Shown here piece after piece: positions 7,775-13,884 of a DNA stretch of 16,566 bases. Each line of letters begins with the position of its first letter. Within the stretch, counting starts at the first letter, position 1. The notes below the pieces were generated by a model, which saw only the letters and a program-made list of their open reading frames with translations, was not told where the DNA came from and made no database searches. Made by a program: the position numbers and the translations under genes. Source of the DNA: CAYUET01 sp964443875 (GTDB lineage Bacteria > Auribacterota > JAFGBW01); NCBI GenBank assembly GCA_964443875.1, contig CAYUET010000046.1:1-16566 (forward strand). The letters are read 5' to 3'.

Positions 7775-9226
7775 ATGGAAAAACGTTTTATTACGGTTCT
7801 TACCGTCGGGATTATTGTCTTAAGTTTTATTGTTTTCTTTTTAAGAAGCGGGGCTGTCCTTAGAAGTGTTCATTCACGTGTTCAGGACGGAATTAATCTT
7901 TCAAAGAAGCAGGCCTTTACAGAAGCGAGAGAAAAGTTCAATGAGGCGCTTTCTGTTTTAAAATCTCAGGGGTATGTCTATTCTCCCGGAGATATTATTG
8001 AATTTCCGAGCCTTCTTAATGAGTTTAAGGTGAAAAAACAGGAACCCTTCATGACTCTTTATTCCCTTCTTTCCGATTCCCTGAAAAATTCAATTGATGC
8101 TCTTAAGAAATCTGAAGAGATTACTCCGGAAATGGAACTTCTTTTCTGTAAAGAAATGAACAAACTGATAGAAGGCGATTTAAGCAAAGTTTTCAATCTT
8201 CAGGATAAAAATATTTTTCCTGAAAAGATTAACAGGGAGGTTGCCTTGATAGAGTCCGGAAAGTATAAGAGCAAAAAAGACAGACATTTTATTCATCGTT
8301 TGTATATGAGTTCTCTGTTTTCTCCGTATTTTCCTTCCCCCTTGAAACCGGCGGATATTGAGTTTAATATTGCCCTTACCTATCATGCCCAGGGGGATTT
8401 TAAACGTTCCTATGAGTACATGAAAACAGATCTGAATAAGGGTTCCATGAATGAGAAAATGTATCTTCTGGCTGCAAGGAATCTGGAGAAATTAAATAAA
8501 ATGGATGAGGCTGTAGAGATTCTTGAAAAAGGCATCCGCTTTCTTCCGGAAGATGAAAATCTCCTGAATGAAGCGGCTTATTTCAAATACAAGCTTGGTA
8601 AGCCGGAAGCTGCAAAAGAGCTGATTCAGCAGGTCCTGAAGATTAATCCGAAAAATAAATATGCCATTGAAGGGATGGGGGTGCTGGAGAGAAAACAGAG
8701 TACATCCCTTAAAAATTCTTCTTTTTATGAAAAGGAATTATCTTCAAAGCCGGATGATCTCTCGCTGTTGAGCAACCTGAGTCTTGCCTTCCTTAAGGAA
8801 AATAAACTGGAGAACGCCAGAGAAACGCTGAGCAGGGGATTAAAGCTTTTTCCTGATGATCATTTTTTATTGAAATTGATGGGACGGCTGGAAGGAATCA
8901 ACGGCAAATACCGTGAAGCTGTTAATCTGCTTGAAAAGGCCTCTGTTCACGCCAAGGATTCAGATCCTGAAATTTTTGTATTGCTAGGGCTTACTTATTT
9001 TAATCAGCAGCGTCTTGATGAGGCGCACGAGCTGCTGATGAAAGGCTATTCTCTTTTTCCCACAGACCCTTATATTGTCCTGAATCTTGCCATTATTCTA
9101 GAAGCGATTCCTGAGGAGAAAAAGAATGCGTCCGGTTATTATGAAAAATATCTTGAGCTTAAGCCAGTTGCCAAAAATAAAGTCAGGATACAGAAAAAAA
9201 TAAGGGAATTACGAGGAGAAAAATAA
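7775..9226 (+). CDS. Membrane-anchored tetratricopeptide-repeat protein
   Basis: The 483-aa protein has an N-terminal signal anchor (hydrophobic residues about 6-23 after MEKR), leaving the rest most likely outside the cytoplasmic membrane. Helical TPR-like units occupy most of the length. The clearest are around residues 34-55 (ARE.F.EAL), 200-345 (e.g. GDFKRSYEYM, NKMDEAVEILEKG, GKPEAAKELIQQVLKINP) and 345-470 (NKLENARETLSRGLKLFPD, GKYREAVNLLEKA, QRLDEAHELLMKGYSLFPTDP). Such proteins scaffold envelope complexes; no enzymatic motif is visible and the partner is unknown. It starts 11 bases after aroB with a plausible AGGATAA site, so it likely ends the left operon. The specific function is not recognised. 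Confidence 0.85.
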   Translation: MEKRFITVLTVGIIVLSFIVFFLRSGAVLRSVHSRVQDGINLSKKQAFTEAREKFNEALSVLKSQGYVYSPGDIIEFPSLLNEFKVKKQEPFMTLYSLLSDSLKNSIDALKKSEEITPEMELLFCKEMNKLIEGDLSKVFNLQDKNIFPEKINREVALIESGKYKSKKDRHFIHRLYMSSLFSPYFPSPLKPADIEFNIALTYHAQGDFKRSYEYMKTDLNKGSMNEKMYLLAARNLEKLNKMDEAVEILEKGIRFLPEDENLLNEAAYFKYKLGKPEAAKELIQQVLKINPKNKYAIEGMGVLERKQSTSLKNSSFYEKELSSKPDDLSLLSNLSLAFLKENKLENARETLSRGLKLFPDDHFLLKLMGRLEGINGKYREAVNLLEKASVHAKDSDPEIFVLLGLTYFNQQRLDEAHELLMKGYSLFPTDPYIVLNLAIILEAIPEEKKNASGYYEKYLELKPVAKNKVRIQKKIRELRGEK

Positions 9227-9257
9227 TAACAAAGGGTGCCAAAAAACATCATTTTTA

Positions 9258-9286
9258 TTGCACTCTCATGTGAGATTGGATAATTT
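9258..9286 (+). promoter_or_regulatory. Candidate sigma-70 promoter with embedded dyad, upstream of coiled-coil gene
   Basis: TTGCAC (9258-9263), a 17-bp spacer and TAATTT (9281-9286). The spacer contains the inverted repeat TCTCA-TG-TGAGA (9264-9275), a possible operator. A second -10-like TATAAT at 9321-9326 lies only about 20 bases before the start codon and lacks a good -35. Confidence 0.45.
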
Positions 9287-9346
9287 AAAATAGTACATAA
9301 TAATAGTTTAAAATTAATGTTATAATCATAAAAAGGAGAAGTCCTT

Positions 9347-9988
9347 ATGTTGAAATTTGCTAAGATGGTTCTTATGGTCATGGTGGTAGGCAGTTTAAGC
9401 AGTATTGTTCTTCCTGTTTTTGCAGGGGAGGTCGATGAAATCCAAAAGGCCATAGAAGACCAGAAAAGATCTTTTGAACAATTAAAAAAGAAATTGGATG
9501 AAGCGAAGGAACGCGAAAAGAAAATTTTAAAAATTGAACAGAATCTTGAAAGAATGAATGCTCTGCTTGTTACAGCAGAAAAAGAGCTTGCTGATGCTGA
9601 AAAAGTAGTGGAATCAAACAAGACGGAGATGACGGATATTGGTTCAAGTCTTGACAAATCCAAACAGCAGCAGGCGCCCATTCGTGAAGCGCTGGCAGAA
9701 ATGATTGATGAGCGCACTAAATTAAGAAAGCTTCTGGATGAAAAACAAAAACAGCTTGATGATCTGGATACCCGTATTGCCTCTGAGAAACAGAAACTGA
9801 CTTCCATGCAGGAAACACGCATCAATTCTGAAAAGCGCGTACAGATCCTCCAGACAGAAATGGCCAAGAACAAGGAAAATGTAAAAAGAGCTGAAATGAA
9901 TGTAATTGCAATCGAAAAAGATATGAATCAGCAGAAAAATGAATTGAAAGACTTAAAGAAAGAAAATCTTAAGGCAACGGGTAAATAA
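9347..9988 (+). CDS. Exported coiled-coil protein
   Basis: A 213-aa protein with a clear Sec signal peptide (K-rich start, hydrophobic 7-24, likely cleavage after VFA at residue 26). Almost all of the mature part is charged heptad-like helix rich in Glu, Lys, Gln and Asp, so a long periplasmic coiled coil is expected. There is no enzymatic or lipid-anchor motif and no C-terminal peptidase or peptidoglycan-binding domain, so it is not an obvious EnvC- or NlpD-type activator. I do not recognise a family. AAAAGGAGAA immediately precedes the ATG. It has its own candidate promoter in the 120-bp gap after the TPR gene and is followed by a tRNA on the other strand. A structural or spacer role in the envelope is only an inference. 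Confidence 0.85.
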   Translation: MLKFAKMVLMVMVVGSLSSIVLPVFAGEVDEIQKAIEDQKRSFEQLKKKLDEAKEREKKILKIEQNLERMNALLVTAEKELADAEKVVESNKTEMTDIGSSLDKSKQQQAPIREALAEMIDERTKLRKLLDEKQKQLDDLDTRIASEKQKLTSMQETRINSEKRVQILQTEMAKNKENVKRAEMNVIAIEKDMNQQKNELKDLKKENLKATGK

Positions 9989-9995
9989 TTAAAAA

Positions 9996-10066
9996 AGGTG
10001 CTGTCCGGACTTGAACCGGAGTAAAAAGTTTTGCAGACTTCCCCCTAACCGCTCGGGCACAGCACC
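9996..10066 (-). tRNA. tRNA-Cys (GCA)
   Basis: Read on the minus strand, 71 nt fold as a cloverleaf. The acceptor is GGTGCTG/CAGCACC, the D stem CCC/GGG, and the anticodon stem GAAGT/ACTTT with loop CTGCAAA (anticodon GCA). The variable region has 4 nt and the T stem is TCCGG/CCGGA with loop TTCAAGT. The discriminator is U73, the expected identity base for tRNA-Cys. CCA is not encoded and a T-run follows directly, which could terminate transcription. The gene lies antisense between two + strand genes. Confidence 0.95.
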
Positions 10067-10082
10067 ATAAAAAAGGATCTGT

Positions 10083-10110
10083 ATAATAATGAAATTTATT
10101 AGTGATGCAA
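10083..10110 (-). promoter_or_regulatory. Promoter of tRNA-Cys
   Basis: On the minus strand, TTGCAT (10105-10110) is separated by 16 bp from TATTAT (10083-10088). Transcription would begin about ten bases before the mature tRNA 5' end. The same bases hold the start of a possible small + strand ORF. Confidence 0.65.
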
Positions 10111-10151
10111 GTCTTTTTTTAAAAAAATTAAGTAAAAGGGTTTCTGAGTAG
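10089..10151 (+). CDS. Possible small ORF (20 aa) coupled to the response regulator
   Basis: An ATG at 10089 opens 20 codons (MKFISDASLF then LKKLSKRVSE) whose TAG stop (10149-10151) overlaps the GTG start of the response regulator (TAGTG). AAGGA at 10073-10077 is an acceptable but slightly distant ribosome binding site. The peptide would be a basic amphipathic helix without a signal sequence. It may serve only as a leader that delivers ribosomes to the GTG start, or it may be chance. Confidence 0.3.
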   Translation: MKFISDASLFLKKLSKRVSE

Positions 10152-10528
10152 TGGCTAAGAAAGTAATGGTAGTGGATGATCAGGCTTTTATCCGACAGGT
10201 GATAGGCTCTGAGCTTTTAAAACTCGGATATGAAGTTCTCTACGGAACAGATGGTATAGACTGTCTGGCCAAGATTAAAACATCCACTGTAAAAATCGAT
10301 CTGGTTATTATGGACGTCATGATGCCCAATCTCGACGGTTATGAAACCTGCAGGAAGATCCGTCAGGAATTGAATGAAACCATACCGATTATTTTTTTAT
10401 CTGCGAATTCTTTAAAATCGTCCATTATCAAAGCGGTTCAGTCCGGAGGTAATGATTACGTTGTAAAAGATCCGGATCCGACAAAACTGCTTCAAAAAAT
10501 TCAGGAACACATAGGCTCAGCGAACTGA
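10151..10528 (+). CDS. Stand-alone CheY-like response regulator receiver protein
   Basis: A 125-aa protein that is only a receiver domain. The acidic pocket is Asp9 and Asp10, the phospho-acceptor is Asp55 (IMDVMMP), the switch Ser is Ser84 (FLSAN) and the conserved Lys is Lys106 (VVKDPDP). No DNA-binding or enzymatic output domain follows, so it should act by protein contact, as CheY or Spo0F-type regulators do. No histidine kinase is in the window, so the partner is encoded elsewhere. The start is GTG; AAAAGGG at 10134-10140 is a weak ribosome binding site, and the preceding small ORF overlaps the start. The stop codon lies inside the terminator hairpin, so this is the last gene of its transcript. 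Confidence 0.92.
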   Translation: MAKKVMVVDDQAFIRQVIGSELLKLGYEVLYGTDGIDCLAKIKTSTVKIDLVIMDVMMPNLDGYETCRKIRQELNETIPIIFLSANSLKSSIIKAVQSGGNDYVVKDPDPTKLLQKIQEHIGSAN

Positions 10529-10546
10529 GCCTGGTGTTCTTTTTTT
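10505..10546 (+). terminator. Rho-independent terminator of the response regulator gene
   Basis: AGGCTCAG (10513-10520) and CTGAGCCT (10525-10532) form a perfect stem closed by a CGAA loop. It is extended by GAACAC (10505-10510) pairing with GTGTTC (10534-10539) and followed by seven T (10540-10546). The hairpin includes the last codons and the stop of the response regulator. Confidence 0.92.
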
Positions 10547-10582
10547 ACAAAAAAATTCCGATTGTTTTCTGTTTTTTTCTGC

Positions 10583-10610
10583 TTGAGATTTCAATCCAAT
10601 CCGATATAAT
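10583..10610 (+). promoter_or_regulatory. Promoter of the tmRNA gene
   Basis: TTGAGA (10583-10588), a 16-bp spacer and the consensus TATAAT (10605-10610). Transcription would begin near 10617, leaving a short 5' leader before the mature tmRNA end at 10640. Confidence 0.7.
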
Positions 10611-10639
10611 AGATTTAGGTTTTATATTGCTCTTTGAAA

Positions 10640-11029
10640 GGGGACGTAAAGGTATCGACTTGAAGTTTGACCCTTATGTTGCATGCAGAGGTTTCAGGAG
10701 GCCTCTAAAAACACCTGAGAACAATAAACGCAAATAATAGCGTTGACAGCCGTATGAATGTTGTTCCTATGAACATCATGCCTATGGCTCTTCCTATGGC
10801 TGCTTAATATAGCGGTCTCATTTTCAGCGGGGTGTCTGCGACCCATTGGAAATGTAATTTCGCGGGCTGGTCTTTAAATGTTCCGGCATTTGAGGGCGAG
10901 ATTTACGGATAGGCTTTCAGGAATCCTGCCGATTGGAGTCCTGATTGAAGAAAATTAAATAATAGGCTAAGCATGTAGTGGCATCTGGCAATGATTTTAA
11001 GGACGCGGGTTCGACTCCCGCCGTCTCCA
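10640..11029 (+). ncRNA. ssrA: Transfer-messenger RNA (tmRNA)
   Basis: Rescues stalled ribosomes by trans-translation with SmpB. The acceptor stem GGGGACG (10640-10646) pairs with CGTCTCC (11022-11028), keeping the G3-U alanine identity pair, with discriminator A at 11029 and CCA not encoded. The 5' domain contains TATCGAC and the 3' domain GGCTAAGCATGTAGT and a T arm GCGGG-TTCGACT-CCCGC, as in known tmRNAs. Pseudoknot PK1 is visible: AGAGG/CCTCT (10687-10691 with 10702-10706) and TCAGG/CCTGA (10694-10698 with 10714-10718). It is a one-piece tmRNA of about 390 nt, lying between an own promoter and a weak terminator. The tag reading frame is described separately. Confidence 0.96.
10730..10807 (+). 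other. tmRNA tag reading frame, unusually long (25 residues)
   Basis: The resume codon GCA (10730-10732) follows TAAAC, comparable to TAGTC-GCA in E. coli, and lies 11 bases after PK1, the usual spacing. The frame encodes 25 residues starting ANNSVDSRMNVV and ending PMNIMPMALPMAA, with stop TAA at 10805-10807. Typical bacterial tags are about 10 residues ending LAA or VAA; longer ones are known, for example in mollicutes and chlamydiae. The start ANN and the end AA are conventional, while the middle carries CCTATG repeats and a hairpin (10758-10779, GTTC-CTAT-GAAC core). Confidence 0.85.
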
Positions 11030-11102
11030 TTCATTTTTTTTAGTCGTTATGTGTTGATCTTAAATAGATTAAGATATTTTTTTGATTCCGATGTTGTTGT
11101 GC

Positions 11103-11127
11103 GCTGCAATTCTGTAGCAATTTTTTT
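11103..11127 (+). terminator. Likely terminator downstream of tmRNA
   Basis: GCTGCA (11103-11108), loop ATTC and TGTAGC (11113-11118) form a 6-bp stem with one G-U pair, followed by AA and seven T (11121-11127). A run of eight T at 11034-11041 just after the tmRNA 3' end may also contribute. The gap to the convergent kinase gene holds nothing else that I can see. Confidence 0.5.
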
Positions 11128-11157
11128 GTAGAAAAAAGCATTATTTTTTTCTGATGA

Positions 11158-11895
11158 TTAATCGCATTGGGTTAATACAAATCCGATAAGATTAACATAA
11201 GCATGTTCTAAAAAGGAAATTGCCTTTTTTACTGTATAAGAGGCTGTTTTGTTTGCCTGAACAACAAATATCACACCTTCAGTAATGGCCCCTAAAATAG
11301 CGGAATCCGTGAAGGCTATAATAGGCGGCGTATCAATAATCACATATGAAAAATTTTGCCTTTTCAGTTCATTTAACAGAAGTCTCATCGATATTGAGCC
11401 GAGCATTTCTGAGGGATTTGAAACGTTTTCGCCACGAGGCATAAAAAAAAGATTTTCTATAGAAGTCGGATAGATTGTCTCCGCCAAATCTTTTTTATCT
11501 TTCAAAAGATCGGTCAAGCCGGGGGTTTGTCTGCCATGAAAAAGAGTATGTATTTCCCCTTTTCTAAAATCCGCATCAATCAACAGTACGCTGTTATTTA
11601 AATCTTTGGCCAGAGAAACCGCAAGGTTAGTTGCGGTAATGGTTTTCCCTTCGCCGGAAATGGAGCTGGTAATGGTCAGGATTTTTGTATCATCGATCCC
11701 TTCTGGATTTTTTTCATTCAGTTTTTTCTTTAAAAAATAGGTTTTGATGTTTGTTCGTAATATTCGGTATTGTTCAGCAATTGCAGAGGATTCGTTATGA
11801 TGCGTGATTATCCTTGGATCAATAAAGGCCGGAGACGGATTTTTTTGAGGGGAATCATTTTCAGCAGAAGGATCTGTTAAAAGAGTGTTGTCCAT
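11158..11895 (-). CDS. CpsD/CapB-type BY-kinase (capsule tyrosine-kinase ATPase), no tyrosine tail
   Basis: A P-loop kinase that partners the Wzz-like protein and controls polysaccharide chain assembly at the inner membrane. With the ATG at 11895 the protein has 245 aa. The oligomerisation motif EQYRILRTNI is at 41-50, Walker A SSISGEGKT at about 77-85 (Lys84), Walker A' LLIDAD at 104-109 and Walker B VIIDTPP at 185-191. The sequence stops right after GFVLTQCD, where most BY-kinases continue into a cluster of C-terminal tyrosines; no tyrosine-rich tail is visible in any frame downstream. A longer frame from 12018 overlaps the upstream gene and is unlikely. The gene starts four bases after the Wzz-like gene with no strong ribosome binding site, so it is probably coupled. 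Confidence 0.88.
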   Translation of the reverse strand: MDNTLLTDPSAENDSPQKNPSPAFIDPRIITHHNESSAIAEQYRILRTNIKTYFLKKKLNEKNPEGIDDTKILTITSSISGEGKTITATNLAVSLAKDLNNSVLLIDADFRKGEIHTLFHGRQTPGLTDLLKDKKDLAETIYPTSIENLFFMPRGENVSNPSEMLGSISMRLLLNELKRQNFSYVIIDTPPIIAFTDSAILGAITEGVIFVVQANKTASYTVKKAISFLEHAYVNLIGFVLTQCD

Positions 11896-11899
11896 ATAA

Positions 11900-13126
11900 T
11901 TAATTCGCAGTCCTGATGGTTGAAATGCTTCCCAGTAAAGGGCGGTTGCAGAATTTTTCAATCTGATCCTCTGTTTTAAAAGAGGGATCCATAATTTCCA
12001 GAAAATAAATAAGACCAAATCCTACGCAGGCGCCGAAAAAAATACCGAAAAGAAAAAACTTCAATTTATCCGGTTTGACCGGCGTCAGAGGAAGTCTGGC
12101 CGGTTCGATTACCCTGAATTTGCTTTTATTGCTTGAGCGGTCTAGACTTTCAGTGATTTTTGCAGTTTCATAACGCTCCAGAAGCATCCCATAAATTTTT
12201 GTATTGATTTCATTATCTCTTATTAATCTGGACAAGGTTTCCTGCTGAAGAGGAATTGAATCGGCGATATTCAAGTAAGACTCCGGCTTTGCCCCGACTT
12301 TTTGTGCTGCTTTTTCAATGTATTGATCTCTTTTTTCAACCAGGATCTGTATCCTTTTTTTCAGGTCAATAATCTGGGGGTGCTCATCCGTATATTCCAC
12401 TGAAGCAAATATCATGGCTGTTTTAAGGTTATTTAACTTTTCATTGATCTGTCTCAGAGTCACCCCATCATAAAAATTTTCTTCCTGCATTTCCTCTTTT
12501 TTTAGGGGTAAACGTGAAGAGGCAAGGGTATCCCCATAGACTTCTTTAAATTCCCTCAGGGCAGATTCGGATTCTTTTAATTTTTTTTTGTAAATATCCA
12601 TCTGCATTTTAATAAAATCAATGGCGGATCCCGTGTCTTCTTTCTGGGAGGAAAGATTTTTTTCAATCAGAATATCGCTCAAGGTATTAACCAGGGATTG
12701 TGTTTTGGATGGGTCTTTTCCCTGATAAGAAATGCTTACCACTTCATCCCCATGGAGCTGAATGCTGATTTCCTTTCTCATTTTTAAAATAAAATATTCC
12801 ATTTCCTCCGGCCCATGAATGTCCTTATTCAGGCCTATACGTTCAATAAGCAGAAGAAGACGTGGCCACGCCAGAATTTCTTCCTTCAGAATAGAAATTT
12901 TTTCTGAAAAATTGGAAGAAATGACAAGGTCTTTCATCAGGGGATCAACAATGTTTTTTCCCTGTATGAGGATTATGGCTTTAGCTTCATATATTTTCGG
13001 GAATGAAAAACTTGCTGCGAAAAACAGGAAGGGGAAAATAATAATAGGAAGAAGCCAGAGTTTTTTTCTTTCCCGGAACATTTTAAGATATTTCAGGTAC
13101 TGAATGCGAAAGTCATCATTTTGCAT
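11900..13126 (-). CDS. Wzz/GumC-like polysaccharide chain-length determinant protein
   Basis: Inner-membrane polysaccharide co-polymerase of 408 aa. The family layout is complete: a short cytoplasmic N-terminus, TM1 at about 23-44, a periplasmic Wzz domain beginning YEAKAIILI, long coiled-coil segments (about 170-260), the Pro-rich RLPLTPVKPDK just before TM2 (FFLFGIFFGACVGFGLIYFL, about 362-381), and a cytoplasmic tail PSFKTEDQIEKFCNRPLLGSI. In many Gram-negative Wzc proteins this is fused to the kinase; here the kinase is a separate gene four bases downstream, as in Gram-positive CpsC/CpsD pairs. It follows the exporter gene by 14 bases in the same operon. No GumC tyrosine-kinase remnant is fused to its end. 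Confidence 0.92.
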   Translation of the reverse strand: MQNDDFRIQYLKYLKMFRERKKLWLLPIIIFPFLFFAASFSFPKIYEAKAIILIQGKNIVDPLMKDLVISSNFSEKISILKEEILAWPRLLLLIERIGLNKDIHGPEEMEYFILKMRKEISIQLHGDEVVSISYQGKDPSKTQSLVNTLSDILIEKNLSSQKEDTGSAIDFIKMQMDIYKKKLKESESALREFKEVYGDTLASSRLPLKKEEMQEENFYDGVTLRQINEKLNNLKTAMIFASVEYTDEHPQIIDLKKRIQILVEKRDQYIEKAAQKVGAKPESYLNIADSIPLQQETLSRLIRDNEINTKIYGMLLERYETAKITESLDRSSNKSKFRVIEPARLPLTPVKPDKLKFFLFGIFFGACVGFGLIYFLEIMDPSFKTEDQIEKFCNRPLLGSISTIRTAN

Positions 13127-13140
13127 ATCGGTTCTCAGTC

Positions 13141-13878
13141 TTAATGGTTTTGGATCGTGTTATCAATAATAGCAACGCGTGTTATAGGATCCAGCAGTTT
13201 GGATAGAAAATTGTTGATTTTACTGTGTATTGTAGAGGGAATAACAATGAGATCCCCGGACATGAGCAGCACATTATTTTTTAATTTTCCTTTATAAAGG
13301 ATTTCGCGCAGATTAATTTTTTTATTATTCGGTTTTAAGGGATCCGTTTTTATCAGATAGGTTCTTTTCAGAGCGGCGTCTTTTGTGGGCAGACCCGCTT
13401 CGATAACGGCATCACGGAGAGTGATTGTATCACCAGAAATATAATATTTCCCGGGTTTGTTTATTTCTCCAAGGATGTAGATGAATTTACTCTGATACCT
13501 TAATACGGAAACGCTTACTTCAGAAAATTTAACGTATTTACCAAGGAGTTTTATTATTTTTTCCTCTAATTCTTTTTTGTTTATGCCTTCAGCGGGAATA
13601 TCTCCGATAAAAGGATACTGGATTTTTCCATCAGGACCGATTTCGAAATTACCGGAAAATTCAGAATTTCCTCTGACCAGGATAGTTACAATATCTCCTT
13701 TCCCAAGGCGGTAATCCTTGGAGTCTTCAGAAAATTCTCCGTTCAGATAATATTCCTTATCCAGGGAAAATTCTTTACGCAAGTTTTGGCTTTTTTCGGT
13801 CTCCTCGGCTTCGCAGACAGACAGGAGGACAGTAGAAAACAGCATAATAGGAATTAATAAGCGGATAAGGTGATTCAT
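13141..13878 (-). CDS. Wza-like polysaccharide export protein (Poly_export/SLBB)
   Basis: Outer-membrane or periplasmic export component for capsule or exopolysaccharide, 245 aa. The signal peptide covers about residues 1-24. Cys22 sits in LLSVCEA, a poor lipobox because of Val at -1, so either a lipoprotein or cleavage by signal peptidase I after CEA is possible. The Poly_export domain begins YRLGKGDIVTILV (57-69) with DGKIQYPFIGDI. An SLBB domain starts at about 132 (FIYILGEINKPGKYYI) and includes the SGDLIVIP end. It is shorter than E. coli Wza (about 380 aa) and lacks a clear amphipathic C-terminal membrane helix, like many short exporters of this family. AGGAGAA lies 13-19 bases before the ATG, within the end of the phosphotransferase gene. 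It is preceded by the priming enzyme and followed by the Wzz-like gene. Confidence 0.92.
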   Translation of the reverse strand: MNHLIRLLIPIMLFSTVLLSVCEAEETEKSQNLRKEFSLDKEYYLNGEFSEDSKDYRLGKGDIVTILVRGNSEFSGNFEIGPDGKIQYPFIGDIPAEGINKKELEEKIIKLLGKYVKFSEVSVSVLRYQSKFIYILGEINKPGKYYISGDTITLRDAVIEAGLPTKDAALKRTYLIKTDPLKPNNKKINLREILYKGKLKNNVLLMSGDLIVIPSTIHSKINNFLSKLLDPITRVAIIDNTIQNH

Positions 13879-13884
13879 ATGATT

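Noticed and set aside
9139..9873. Long minus-strand open frame (244 codons) opposite the coiled-coil gene
   Set aside because: It is a low-complexity Ser/Phe-rich shadow caused by the Glu/Lys/Gln-rich sense strand, and it crosses the end of the TPR gene and a promoter region.
9996..10066. Prophage or integrative element attachment at tRNA-Cys
   Set aside because: No integrase gene and no repeat of the tRNA 3' end was seen in the window.
10534..10737. A 67-codon open frame on the + strand
   Set aside because: It runs through the terminator, the tmRNA promoter and the 5' domain of tmRNA and has no family resemblance or ribosome binding site.
11029..11157. Genomic island insertion at the tmRNA 3' end
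   Set aside because: ssrA is a common integration site, but no integrase or duplicate of the tmRNA 3' end is visible, and the adjacent EPS operon has similar base use to its surroundings.
11896..12018. N-terminal extension of the kinase reading frame
   Set aside because: It overlaps the conserved end of the Wzz-like gene in another frame. The ATG at 11895 gives a normal BY-kinase N-terminus.
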